Shown one piece after another: positions 45,401 through 55,732 of a stretch of DNA of 64,000 nt. Both the position numbers and the translations under genes were made by a program. Under the pieces are notes generated by a model. The model was not told the DNA's origin. It ran no database searches and saw only the letters and a program-made list of their open reading frames with translations. Source of the stretch: Dastarcus helophoroides. Taxonomy: Eukaryota > Arthropoda > Insecta > Coleoptera > Bothrideridae. Where the stretch lies: positions 11,788,587 through 11,852,586 of the forward strand of contig CM053326.1 in NCBI GenBank assembly GCA_028583605.1, in the 5' to 3' direction. How positions within the stretch are numbered: position 1 is the first letter of the stretch; the number at the start of each line of letters is the position of its first letter.

Positions 45401-45654
45401 TCGAAGACAAATTTTAGAAAAAGAATATCTTTGCGTAATTTTATCCTTTTACCGACATTTTTGTTTTTCTCAGAAATTAAATTACGATAAATAAGCAACA
45501 TAGTTGTCTTGCCTTGCAATAGCAGGCAAAACTTAAAGGGAAGTGGGTGGGATGAGTAGTGGTTGTTAAATTACTTTCCCTTGAAATTTATGCTTGAAGC
45601 TTACTATATTTTTATTATGTTGGATTAAATTTTTATTTTATTAGTTTATTTTGT
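42411..45654. repeat. AT-rich low-complexity block with two fold-back repeats
   Basis: Fold-back copies lie at 43368-43530 (GGACGGACTGGACCTTG on the minus arm, TTTCTTGGTTTCAGGGGAC on the plus arm, centre deleted) and 44791-45005 (listed separately). The rest is degenerate A/T units. A minus-strand frame at 45280-45519 starts from a low-complexity stretch and shows no motif, so I treat it as chance. Bases 45540-45650 are unremarkable. Confidence 0.55.
44791..45005. repeat. Fold-back repeat copy with shortened left arm
   Basis: The left arm runs GGTAGAACAGACTGGTCC to GGTTGCTCTAACGC (44791-44890). The right arm restarts at TATCTCTTTGTAGATTATAG and passes through CTTGGCTGTCGAAACGCG to GGCGACAAGTTCGG. 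The junction places GCTCTAACGC directly opposite GCGTTAGAGC, a 10-bp inverted repeat that brackets the hairpin. Confidence 0.7.
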
Positions 45655-46120
45655 TATGTGTATATGTCGCAGGCATTTAGAATAACGCGGTTTTTAGCTA
45701 AAAGCCTAGGCAATTTGGTAAATGCAAGCAAATAAAGTAATATAATATTTTGTTATTTGACTGGACTAAACTAGTCATTTACCTAAGACACCGAGTATGA
45801 GGCGAATATGCAAAACAGATATGATTTTTCTAAATAACTGATGTAACTTAGTATTTTACTCAAACGACGGATCTGTTTTAGGCGTTTAGCAAAAGCTAAA
45901 CGGCTACAAAGGAAGAAACTATACAATCCGTCAAAGGCCAAAAGAGGGATGGTGAAAAAGTTTTGAAAACTTCAATAAAAAATTAAAAAATTTATATATT
46001 CCCCTCTTGCTAATAGAAGTACCAGAGGTTGATTCTTAACCAATAGAATACAAACATATTATGGCGAAAGTATTAAACGTTAAAAAACGACTATGCAAAC
46101 AAATATTAGTCAGGCTATTC

Positions 46121-46468
46121 TGTAAGAATTAGTACCTAAGGAATTTTTCTAGAATAAATTGATAAGGGAAAGCGACTGCGATAATGAAATAAACGGCAGA
46201 TAAGCGCTCCAGAAATTTCCGCGAACGATAAGCCTTATCTGTATAGATTTAGTCTAAAATACCGGGAAGGTATATAAATCCGGTCGGCTTTCCCTCAGTT
46301 AGATGGTTCATTAAACAGTGTAAGTTAGTTAGAGAGTCAATGAATAATTTAGTTAATTAAACAGTGTTAGTGAGTTAATTAGTCAGTTGTATAGTTCCGG
46401 AATCAGTTTGGAAATAAAGTGGTTACAATTCACGAAGTATTAATCATTCGAACCGATAACGAGCAACA
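46121..46468 (+). mobile_element. Diverged solo LTR copy inside an inverted-repeat element
   Basis: Matches to the LTR at 22012-22386 include GATAAGGGAAAGCGACTGCG, CAGATAAGCGCTCCAGAAAT, CGATAAGCCTTATCTG, CGGTCGGCTTTCCCTC and the terminal AACCGATAACGAGCAACA. A TATATAAAT sequence replaces the TATA box near 46271. The 5' part is shorter. The flanking tetranucleotides (ATTC, ATAT) do not match, so no target duplication is claimed. It is the most diverged of the four. Confidence 0.75.
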
Positions 46469-46471
46469 ATA

Positions 46472-47044
46472 TTTTAAAAGGCCATTAAAATATCTGCAGC
46501 AAAATTCTTTACTGAAATTCCAAAAAATATCACGTATTTATATAAAATTTAAAGAACAGGGTCTAAAAAATATCTGTACAAATTATTTACGAAAAATTCT
46601 GCTGTAAATTGCGTTACGCTTTAAAAAAAACAGATTTTACGTGGCACCCTAAACATAAATTGAGTGGCGGTAAGTTCGACAATCACAGTCACCAATTAAA
46701 AGAACCTTCTTCTAATTCACTGCAATCCACAAGTGCAGGGTTGCCATTTCAGATTATTTAGTTGTGGTGGCTGGGAGTGAAGGAGTAAATTAAAATGGAT
46801 TAATTAATACATCGTCTGAGTTTCTCTCCATATTACAGAAACCCTTTCAAGAGATTTTTGATATCTTTTTTGGCACCTTGACTATTTTTATATACTAGGT
46901 TTGATAATGAGTTTGTTTTCTTTTTAAAAATTATTCTTACAATAAATATCTGTTATGATTTTTCATCGAGGTAGTGCATAGTTACCATTCCCATTTATTA
47001 TCAAGATAACAAATGTCTATAGTGTATGTATGTATAAAGGATGT
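46472..47044. other. Inner spacer of the inverted-repeat element, no gene
   Basis: Bases 46472-47044 between the LTR and the right arm are mixed AT-rich sequence without a motif. The open frame 46419-46607 starts in the LTR and is not considered real. Confidence 0.4.
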
Positions 47045-47620
47045 TTTCCTAAAAGCTTAAAACGGATCCGCCGTTTTTGAATAAAACACTAATTTATATC
47101 AGTCATATAGAAAAATAACATTTGTTTTACTTATTTGCCTGACGAGCAGGTAAACGACTAATTTCTTCCAGTTAAATAGAAAAAATTTTAATGATTTCTT
47201 TATTTGCCGGCGTTTACCAAATTGCCTAGGCTTTTACCTAAAAACCGCTTTATTCTAAATGTCTGCAACATATACATATTTCTGCTAAATTGTTCAAAAG
47301 TGTTAGTGTACTGGGGGAAACATATAGAAAAGAATAAATAGGCACGAAACTTCTTGAAAGTAGGGCCAAATCATATATAAAAAGTCAAAAAAAACAAGCT
47401 AAATTGAAATTTAAGCAATAACGTAAGAAAAACGCCAACAAGGTGAAAAGGTAGGATCATAGAATTTCACCTAAAATCCAGTCTTTAGTAGAGCTGGGAT
47501 TATATGCAGCAAAAAAATTAAAAAATATCCATGCAATATGCCCTAAAATACTTGCAAAATATGCATTATAAAATATTTATATGGATTAATAGACAGGGAA
47601 AATATGAATACATTTACGTA

Positions 47621-48783
47621 CAGTCGGTTCAACAAGAAACGTTCCTCGATTTTTCAAAAACTGTTAGTGATTTGGCTTTTGTAGATTTGTTGGTAAAAAA
47701 GTGCATTCCGTTGCCACGTCGCGGATACTAAATTGTTTTACTATCGCTGGAACTGTCAACCAAAGGTCCACGCATGTGTTACAGTGCTGCTAAATATTTA
47801 AAAAGTCGAAGACATTCGTGAGAGGTGAGTTGAATCCTATAAAGCCAACGAAGATCTTCTGGATAGAGGCAATTCGGAAGTGACAATAAAATAGCAGGAT
47901 AAAATCATCTTACAGCTGTTTAAGCGCAATCCTACTCTACAGTTACGTGAAACCAAAGCCAAGCTAGGCTAAGAGAGGAGTTGACGTCAGCATAAATACC
48001 ATTTGGTTGAGAAAAGGATACAACATCGAAGTTCGAGGCAAAACTCGTTGTTTTCAAAGACCTACAGGAAAAAATGCAAGGTCAGGGCTGTCGAGAATCT
48101 CGTCTGCGATTGGTCAAATGTAATTTTTTCTTACAAAGCATCGTTCTGGGCATGGACTTTCATAAGGTACGCGGGTGAGCTGCTAGATTGCTTCAGTGAA
48201 CCATCAAACACCCAGTAAAACTCCATGTTTGGGGATGTTACTCTGAGCACGGTTTTAGGTGTTTAGAGCTCTTTATCCAGAACTTGGATGCTCAAAAAAT
48301 CGTCATTATTTATAAACGTGGTTTTCTAAAGCTTGTCCAGAAGATGTTTGGTGTCAAAAGCGAAGACTGGATTTTAGGGAAGGACAATGATTCAAAACAT
48401 CGGAGTCGCCTCTGTGCCTCATGGAGAGCAGAAACTGGCATCGTAACTTCAAACTGGTTTTCACAGTCTCTTGATGCAAATCCAATGAAAAGTATTTGGA
48501 GCACTGCAATGAGGAAGCTTGCAGGAACACGACTCTTCATCCTCAAGCCGCTTTCACGAAAAATCAGAGAGATATGGCGCTTATTACTCCTAGGATATGC
48601 TGAAAAGTTGGTAGAAATTATGCCCAAAGGGTGCTGGGCTATTCTGGAAAGCAATGGAAATTGGACCATGTAATAGGTAGTTGCGCTGTAAGCTTTTTAA
48701 CGTACTTTCCATTAAATAGTAAAAATCAAAAAATCTTCAATAGTTTTCCTAAAACCGAGGAACGTTTCTTGATGAACAAACTG
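47621..48783 (+). mobile_element. Tc1-like transposon, TA duplication, degenerate
   Basis: The left end CAGTCGGTTCAACAAGAAAC and right end GTTTCTTGATGAACAAACTG are inverted repeats; GAAACGTTCCTCG is shared exactly. TA flanks both ends (47619-47620 and 48784-48785). The length of about 1.16 kb is short for Tc1, so internal sequence has been lost. The transposase is listed separately. Confidence 0.85.
47905..48673 (+). pseudogene. Tc1-type transposase, frameshifted and with stops
   Basis: Three frames must be combined. An N-terminal part near 47920-48140 has FKRNPTLQLRETKA-like helix-turn-helix text. The 48130-48300 region has KASFWAWTFIRYAGE and VKLHVWGC, remnants of the first catalytic block. 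The 48284-48673 frame has LGKDNDSKHRSRL, equivalent to the Tc1 QDNDPKH block with its Asp, and SQSLDANPMKSIWS, where the usual SPDLNPIENxW has lost the Pro-Asp context and the Glu. It ends WAILESNGNWTM. Function is lost. Confidence 0.8.
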
Positions 48784-49009
48784 TATATAAAAAAAGATAT
48801 GTAGACCCAGCACACCTTTATTTCAAATTAAGGCTTAATTTTCTAACTTGATTGCTTTTGTATTAACTGAACAAAAACAAATTTATTATACCAGTTTAGA
48901 AAAAAAACCTGAAATATGCAAAATAAAAAACTGCATATGTATTTATTGAAAAATGTCTAAATATGCACAGATGCACTTTATATGCATTGTGCATATAATC
49001 CCAGCTCTA

Positions 49010-49690
49010 TTTATAATTATTAAATTTTATTAACGATTAAAACAACAACAGATATTAATACAGTTTATAAGTTAATACAATTTAATAGTTATGAATACTG
49101 AAGAATTCCCAAAGTAAGGGTTAGAAATGTCAATTACGAAATTTCAAGTAAAATGCGTTCGAAGTTTAAATCGAATATTAACAAAATTAGAAAAAATTAA
49201 AGCATTTTGAGATAAAAATTTCAAGTTTTTAGAACATTTAGGTAATTTTTCTTTCAAAGATAAAACGAAAAATTGCAGGAAAAAATGTGCAATTTCAAGT
49301 TTAAATTAGGAATTGTGCTTTCGAAGAAAACTTGAAATTTATATTAAAACATTTCCAAATTTTGACTTTACTGACGAAATAGAGATTTTAAGCACAACAT
49401 TTCGACTTTAAGTGAAATATTTGATTTTGAATTTAAATATTTAATTTCTTTCCTGAAATTTTAACTTTAAACCCGAAGCTTCGTGATTTTTAAAAAGGAG
49501 ATTAAATCCAGAAAAGAGAAAAGCTCGAAATTTCTGCAATAAATTGAGAATTTTGATATATTTCGTCTTAAAAACTAGAAATAAAATTGATATTATCCAT
49601 TTAAAGTTCAAAGTGTTGAAAGAAAAGTTGAAAGCGCAGTTATCTTTTTGCACATTTTGAAAATGTAATATGGGCCATTAAACAGAAATG
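49010..49690. repeat. AT-rich low-complexity block
   Basis: A/T units with a minus-strand frame 49441-49653 that has no motif. Nothing else seen. Confidence 0.55.
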
Positions 49691-49712
49691 CATAAAATAA
49701 TAATTTTAAAAA

Positions 49713-50758
49713 TGATCAGTTATGGAGATAGGGCAAGATCACAGGCCGAAGTGGCTCGTCTATTTCAACAAAAATTTCTTGATTTGCCGGCTATATCCTA
49801 AGGTACAATTAATAAAATCGAGAAACATTTTCAAGGACATGAATATGTACGAAAGCTGAAAAAAGGGTCCTCCAATGCATTAACTGATGGTACCAAATTG
49901 GAAATAATGAATGAGTTTCAAGAAAACCCACATTCTTCAAGTCGACAAGTAGCTGCACCACCGAACCTTAGTCATTCCTTGATTATTCGCAGATTGAGAA
50001 GAAAAAAAAAGCATCCTTATAAACTGACACCATGTTAAGAGCTCAGTGATGATGATTTTGATGGAAGAACTTATTTTGGTGACTAAATGATGCAAAGATT
50101 AGATAATAATGTCATCCAAATAGAAAACACATTGTTTTGTGATGAGTCAACTTTTACTCTTTATGGTCATGTAAATCGTCAAAACTGTCACTATTGAGCT
50201 AGTGAAAATCCTCACTGGATGAGAGAACTGCATACACAAAACCCCGAAAAAGTTAATGTTTGGGCAGGGATTATTGGAGATCATGTCTTTGGTCCATTTT
50301 TCATTGATGGAAATTTAAATGGAGATAATTATTTAGCCTTACTCCAAAACAACATTGTGTACCAGCTTTGGTAAATTTATATCCAGCTTAAGCAAATCCA
50401 CACGTTTCAGCTAATGTAATATGATTCCAGCAAGATGGAGTACCACCACACTACCAAGTCAATGTCTGGCAATATCTCGATTTTACATTTCCAAATCGGT
50501 GGACAAGAAGACGAGGCATGGTAGAATGGCCACCACGCTCACCACACTTGACGCCTCTGGGCTTTTTTTATGAGGTTATGTGAAAAGTTCAGTGTATAAA
50601 ACCAAATCCCGCAACGTCTGACTTACGAGCAAGAATAAAGCTTGCGATTGTGTCGGTGACACCAGAGATGTTGAATAATGTCAGGAGACATTTTCATTCA
50701 CGATTAGGACGCTGCCAAAATGTTGAAGATGCCCATTCTGAACATCTTCTGCATTAAG
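49713..50758 (+). pseudogene. Second mariner-type (DD41D-like) transposase lineage, heavily degraded
   Basis: Although no long open frame exists, the plus strand reads continuously with several stops. RARSQAEVARLFQQKFLDL near 49735 is a helix-turn-helix like that of the element at 17133. SSRQVAAPPNLSHSLIIRRL near 49940 is the second one. FCDESTFTLYGHVNR near 50135 is the first catalytic block. KVNVWAGIIGDHVFGPFF near 50250 follows, then QDGVPPHYQVNVWQYLDF near 50431 is the second block. WPPRSPHLTPLGFF near 50535 is the third block, with the last Asp changed to Gly. Spacing between the second and third residues is 41. It ends EDAHSEHLLH. Inverted repeats were not identified. Confidence 0.8.
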
Positions 50759-51480
50759 TATGGTTTGTTTTTTATTTTATTAAATGAAAATATTAGATTT
50801 ATATTTTGTTGTTGAAAATTGAAATTAACTTTTTTACTATTAATTTTTAAAATAAATAGAGCAACCATGACATTTTTGAATAGGAAATGAAAAGACCTTT
50901 CAAATAAGGTATAACAGGTCTCTATTTTTTTTTAATAATTTGGAGGTTGCAACTGTCACTCAAAGAGGGTTGCATCTAGGGATGAAATTTTTACAGTGAT
51001 GGATGCCTTTTTGTAATCTCAAGTTGACGTATCTCGAGATTTTTCATAAATTTGTAGTCACTGAGATACGGAATTTATTACATTTCGTTCCACACTGTAT
51101 GTGCGAAGTGTCAAAAAATAAACTTTTGTTGAGAACTGTAAATGGAAGATTTTTAAAAATATTTTTCATATATTCTGTAACCCGTCCAAATGTATAATAA
51201 ATTTTAGTTACTAAACAGAAAAAATTGCGTAATGAAGGATTAAGATTTTTAAGAGGGCTGCAGCCTCGGCCAGGGGGGTGCACCTGCAGGTCGAAAACTA
51301 CATGAATTAAGTGTCCCTCTCTCAACCAAAATCGACCGGTTGGCATTTTGCATATAACGTTTTTGTTTTCTAGATATTTGGGGTGGTTCGTTTTCAAAAA
51401 AAAACATCACGCTTTATTTTTTGTTAATCTTCTACAAATTCCGATTCAATTACAGGATATACTTTTTCCGAGATTGGACC
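50759..51480. other. Probable 3' flank of the mariner pseudogene plus unclassified repeat
   Basis: AT-rich with a GC-richer piece at 51255-51340 (GCTGCAGCCTCGGCC, then GGTGCACCTGCAGG). It may contain the right end of the element at 49713, but no inverted partner was seen on the left. The frames 51003-51197 and 51044-51397 have no motif. Confidence 0.35.
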
Positions 51481-51494
51481 GTGTCAGAGAACTA

Positions 51495-51560
51495 CTAAAA
51501 GTGTTCGACGTTTAGCCCAGCATCGTAGGGGGCTTCTTCAGGAACAAAGAAACAATAAAT
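51495..51560 (-). repeat. Hairpin motif CTGAAGA-AGCCC...GGGCT-AAACG
   Basis: On the minus strand TTCCTGAAGAAGCCCCC is followed by TACGATGCTGGGCTAAACG and then TCGAACACTTTTAGT. AGCCC and GGGCT form a 5-bp stem. The layout matches the hairpin of the fold-back family (CTGAAGA-stem-GAAAC), but the sequence is different and the G before AAAC is replaced. It may mark another repeat family. Confidence 0.45.
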
Positions 51561-52251
51561 GAAAAATAAAATACAAGGAAATATACAAAAATGAAAAATG
51601 AAAAAAGCCAATTTCAAAACATCATGCAGAGCACCGTAACTCAGTATGTTCACCATACCAGAGGCGAAACTCTTCAATATTTATCATTGTATTAAAAGTT
51701 AAACTTCTTCTTTGGTATCTAGTTTTTTTTTGATCATTTTTAAACTGAAGCTAATTTCGAGTTTGAAAATCGAAATTTTGAGAAAAAAAAGTCGAATATT
51801 CGTATTCGCCGTCGAAAATGTATTGGTACCAAAATTTAATTTCTCATTCTAACCTTAATGTCAAAAGTTTTCAGATTTATTTTTTGAAATGTTTACTTCT
51901 CAAAATTTTAAATTTAACCCTCAATTGTTCCATTTTTATAAAATGTTCATTTTAACTTTACAATCTAGATTTTGTTTGTAATCATTTTCAAATTCAAGAG
52001 TGTCGACAGCGAAAGTAAAAATTTCCATAAAAAAGTCGAGGATATTCAGATTTAATCTTGAAATTTAACAATTTTAAATTTAATCTTAAAGATTTAAATT
52101 TTTTTTGGAAATCTGAAAATTTCGTTTTGTACCTCAAGGAATTTTGAAGGAACAGTCATTATTTTGAAAAATGAAATGGTATATAAGATTCTTTTTTAAT
52201 ATCACTTTATGAATATTTTTGTCAGAAATATGCTTGAAATACAAAAGATAC
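51561..52251. repeat. AT-rich low-complexity block
   Basis: Degenerate A/T units up to the solo LTR. No coding signal. Confidence 0.5.
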
Positions 52252-52627
52252 TGTTACGTGCGTTATCGGTTCGAATTGATTACACTTATCGAATAAGGCC
52301 CACTTTATTACTGAACTCAACTTGGATCACTCCAATTGACAATTAACTCACTACTTATTTACTAATTGTTAACCCACTAATTGCACTGACTTTAACTGAC
52401 TGACTCGAGGGAAAGCTGACCGCGTTTTTATAGTTTTGGTCCCCGGCTTCCAGAATTTTCGGCAGATAAGGCTTATCGAATGCCGAAATTTCTGGAACGC
52501 TTATCTGCCGTTTGTTTCATTATCGCGGCCGCTTTCCCCTTATCAGAACCTTCTAGAAACTTTTTTTATTTACTAAATTCTACAATTCTATTCTAAATCC
52601 TATTTCATCTATTTACATTGCGTTACA
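52252..52627 (-). mobile_element. Solo LTR, 376 bp, 4-bp duplication ATAC
   Basis: It is inverted relative to the LTR at 22012: it begins TGTTACGTGCGTTATCGG and ends TTACATTGCGTTACA. The target duplication ATAC is exact at 52248-52251 and 52628-52631. It has the same promoter-like CTATAAAA (minus) and hairpin. It abuts a half fold-back repeat at 52632. Confidence 0.88.
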
Positions 52628-52631
52628 ATAC

Positions 52632-52775
52632 TGTATCTCTCTGAAGACAATAGCTTGGCTATCGAAATGCGTTAGAGCAACCTTTGTTGTGTTTTTTAAT
52701 CTTTCTTGGTTTCAGATTACAAGTTTTGTATTTCAATTTTTGAAGATAACCAAGGACCAGTCCGTTCCACCAAAA
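52632..52775 (+). repeat. Fold-back repeat, right arm next to the solo LTR
   Basis: It starts TGTATCTCTCTGAAGACAATAG, passes CTTGGCTATCGAAATGCG and ends GGACCAGTCCGTTCCACCA. The short AGATAC before the LTR at 52246 is the end of the missing left arm, so the LTR inserted at the centre of the palindrome. The hairpin stem is ATAGC/GCTAT here. Confidence 0.8.
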
Positions 52776-53730
52776 AAATACTTTCTTTTTAATTTCGGGC
52801 AATTTTTATTTAATGTTGACCTTTTTAAAATTTTTAGAAGGTTGAACTGAAGGTCGCAATTTCGTTATTTATTTAATTCAAAATCAATTTTTTGCCAATT
52901 AAAATAACTGATTTTCCAAAATTTTGAATTTTTTAATAATATTTTACTTCATTTCATTTACTTCATTAAAACTCAAAATTTTTAAAATCCATTCAGATGT
53001 TTTCTATTCTTCATAATTCCGAGTTTAAATTTGAAAATTTGGTTGCACTTTCAATTTTCAAGCTTGTCTGACAAAAGTTTTGCGATTCTTCTTTTTCATG
53101 ACATTTTGTGTAAAACGAGATTTTTTTAAATAAATTTTAAAAGGTTAGGTCACCTGGAAAGCTCCTAGTTTCCAAAATATTTTATTTATGACCTTTTTAT
53201 CCTACAAAAAATTTATAATTTTGAATTTAAAATTAACATTTTCAATTTAACGTTAATATTTTAAGAACAGAAAAATTCAAATTTAAAAAAAGTCAAAACA
53301 GATTTTTCCTAAACTGTTTGAAAGTTCGAATTTGATCTCTAAAATGGCCGAAATGCATTGTCGGAGCTAGTATTTTGTTCAGGGTGGGGGGGGGGGAGGC
53401 AAAGAAATATGTATGTGTCAATATTTCTAAGGTGGGCAATGATATCTCTAAGGTGGGCATCTCATGAATTACAATATCAGTAATGCATATTTTGATTTTT
53501 TTTAGAGAGGACAATGGCTTTTCTAGGATGGGCATTGCCCACCCTTACGCCAATGCAGAAGTGGTGCTAATAAACTTTTTAAATTCTGTTTATTTATATA
53601 TTTGACTTTTTTGTTTCGATTAGATTAGAAATTTTGAAAGTTTTTAAAGTATAGATTTGAATTTTTGTCTGAAGGCCTGAAAACTTTGGAGAGAAAGTCA
53701 AAATTTCTAATTTTAAACCAAAGGGTATAG
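52776..53730. repeat. AT-rich low-complexity block
   Basis: A/T units with a G-run (GGTGGGGGGGGG) near 53382. The minus-strand frame 53293-53535 has no motif and is rejected. Words such as TCTAAGGTGGGCAATG and TCTAAGGTGGGCATC near 53430-53460 are a short tandem pair. Confidence 0.5.
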
Positions 53731-54679
53731 CAGGATAAGCATGGGAAATCTGCCCCCAGAGCCAAATGTGATGAATGTCATATTGTTCAGTAGGTCGCTT
53801 TTTCCCGTAGTTTTGGCGACCTATCCCTTACCGCCTTTGAGTAACTTTGAAAAATGCTCTTTTTGCAGCGCATTTTTAAAACTTTTTTTCTCCGTAAATA
53901 ATAAAGCTACAAAGTTGATTCAAAAAGCAAGTTGTAGACAACATTATGACAAATATTCTGCTTACCTACTTAAATTATTTTGCGGAATAATATATGTTTT
54001 TTTTTAATGGAAATATTTTTCCATTGCAATTTTTTTAAAGTTTCGGCAGAACGATCACTTTCTTAAAATTATCAAAAATTGCTATTAGTATAGATAATAA
54101 CTGCTATACGTTTTATGGAAATCGGATGGCTGCAACCTGTTGAAAAAAATTGTTTTTGTAACCTAGAGCCCTAGTTGATCGTAAATTATAGGAATTTATG
54201 CAATTTTTTTTAGGTTCTGGTAAAGGCACCACTTACTTAAAATTACCAAAAATTGCTATTAGTATAAAGATTAATTGGTATACGTTTCCTTAAAATAGGA
54301 TAGCTGCAATCTGCTGAAAAAAAAATATACTACCTGGAGCCCTAGTTGATCGTAAATTATATAATTTTTTTAGGTTCCGGCAGAGTAATCACTTTTTAAA
54401 AATTCTTTAAAATAGTAATTAGTGAACAGATTAAATGATATAAATTTCGTGAAAATCAAACAGCTGTAATATAATAATTTTATGTTACTTATGTCCCTAT
54501 TTCAAAGCTTCGACATATTACTTCACTGGACAAATAGTATCAAATTTTTGCAGTTAAATAGTTGTTTCGAAAGAGATATGTTACTATTCTATTTTGGTTT
54601 TAATGCCATATCGCGGCAGGATCTTATTAATAATCATACCATCTTCATAGCTAAAAAAATATACAACATTAAATAAGAA

Positions 54680-55564
54680 TTGATGTTGATTTTTGATGGC
54701 ACAGAAACGTTCCAATAATGAGTACCAGCGAAAATCTTATTTTGGTCAGAAAGGGGTACCTTTATGTAAGCCATCTAAAATTAGTTGTACTGATGGCTAC
54801 ATTGTGAATATTCTGGGACCGTTTCATGGCGCACAAAATGATGCCTCAATTATGAGAACTGTTTTAGAAGGGTCTAAAAACGTCATTGCAAAGAGGTGAC
54901 ATATCCATTTCTAATTGACCGCGCATTCTGTGATGTTAGAGACCAAATAAAAAACGAAGAATATTTATCCTTGATGCTAGCGTTCAAAGTCAACAGAAAT
55001 GAGTTAACAACTAAAAAAATCTAACAGTGCCCGCTGGATTACAAGTTTAAACTGGGTTGTCGAAAATGTTGACGGAATTATTGGTCCAAAACATAAATTT
55101 TTGCATCACACACTGGACAATTAAATGCCACTGAAAGTAAAACCGCTTTGTAAGATTGTGGGATTTTTGCACAACATATTTGGGAAGCATTTGAGATCTG
55201 ATACTGATTTAGCTGAAGAAATCATCGGTTATATGAATGCCAAAATGATTAGGTGAACATGAGTTAAAAATATTATTCCTGGGTTCCTACCAATTATGTC
55301 AGGCACTTTCACATCTGCCAGCCTAATTGGAGATCAAGAAAGTTCTCAAATAGAATACAATGTATAAAAGAATCACCAAATATTCTGCAAGTAGAAGTGA
55401 AATCACGGCATAAAAATAGCAAGACTTATAATTGCTACACTGATTATGTTCCAAATGGAAAAAGTTACACTGACATCAAACAGCTATACTTGTGATTGTT
55501 CAAACGGTAATAGAACGATGAGTTGTTGGTTACATATATTATCCATAATTTCTTATTTATCTTA
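54680..55564 (+). pseudogene. Harbinger-type DDE transposase (DDE_Tnp_4 type) with SWIM-like zinc finger, broken
   Basis: From about 54680 the pieces are: FDGT, RSNNEYQRKSYFGQKG, KPSKISCTDGYIVNILGPF near 54774, FLIDRAFCDVRD near 54909 and WVVENVDGIIGPKHKFL near 55060. These match, in order, the first Asp block, the QRKTYSGxKK segment, the second Asp (xVDRGFRD) and the Glu (RWVVExVNG) of the Harbinger-type DDE superfamily. A second segment near 55493 reads CDCSNGNRTMSCWLHILSII, which has the CxCx(n)CxH layout of a SWIM zinc finger. Frames change several times and stops intervene, so it is dead. Confidence 0.75.
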
Positions 55565-55682
55565 GGCTAGATATCTCTCTCGTATATATTCGAACCAGCA
55601 AAATATTTGCTAAAGACAATATATCTGTTGTCATTAATTTAGATAATGATAATGGTTAATTTAAAATAAAGTGGGGGAGAAG

Positions 55683-55732
55683 ATTTGTATTTCAATTTTT
55701 GAAGATAACCAACGACCAGTTTGTTCCACCAA
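55683..55732 (+). repeat. Short fragment of the fold-back repeat family
   Basis: GATTTGTATTTCAATTTTTG, then AAGATAACCAACGACCAG, then TTTGTTCCACCA is the terminal part of the family's right arm. It lies inside the Harbinger-like element. Confidence 0.7.

Larger units (their letters stand above)
45655..47279. mobile_element. Element with ~235-bp inverted repeats, holding a solo LTR
   Basis: The left arm (45655-45890) reads TATGTGTATATGTCGCAGG, then GCATTTAGAATAACGCGG, then GCCTAGGCAATTTGGTAAA. The right arm (about 47045-47279) is its inverse complement, containing TTTACCAAATTGCCTAGGC, then CTTTATTCTAAATGTCTGC. Inner parts also correspond (GACGGATCTGTTTTAGGCG against CGGATCCGCCGTTTTTGAA). No transposase is visible. 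A solo LTR occupies 46121-46468 in the spacer. The superfamily is unknown. Confidence 0.75.
47489..49009. mobile_element. Inverted-repeat element (GAGCTGGGATTATATGCA ends) with Tc1-like insertion
   Basis: The left end reads TAGAGCTGGGATTATATGC (from 47489). The right end reads GCATATAATCCCAGCTCTA (to 49009), perfect over 19 bp. The outermost TA on both sides could be a TA target duplication. No matching 8-bp duplication was found, so hAT is not supported. The shell outside the Tc1-like element amounts to about 360 bp and has no ORF. The Tc1-like element at 47621-48783 split it. Confidence 0.7.

Noticed and set aside
45280..45519. 79-codon minus-strand ORF starting QGKTTMLLIYRN
   Set aside because: The GKTT word suggested a P-loop, but the GxxxxGK[ST] pattern is not met and no further nucleotide-binding motif follows.
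47481..49017. hAT assignment for the element with TAGAGCTGGG ends
   Set aside because: The end sequence resembles some hAT ends, but the flanking octamers GTCTTTAG and TTTATAAT do not match, so an 8-bp duplication is not supported.
51044..51397. 117-codon minus-strand ORF
   Set aside because: No family resemblance, overlaps an opposite frame, lies in unclassified repeat-like sequence.
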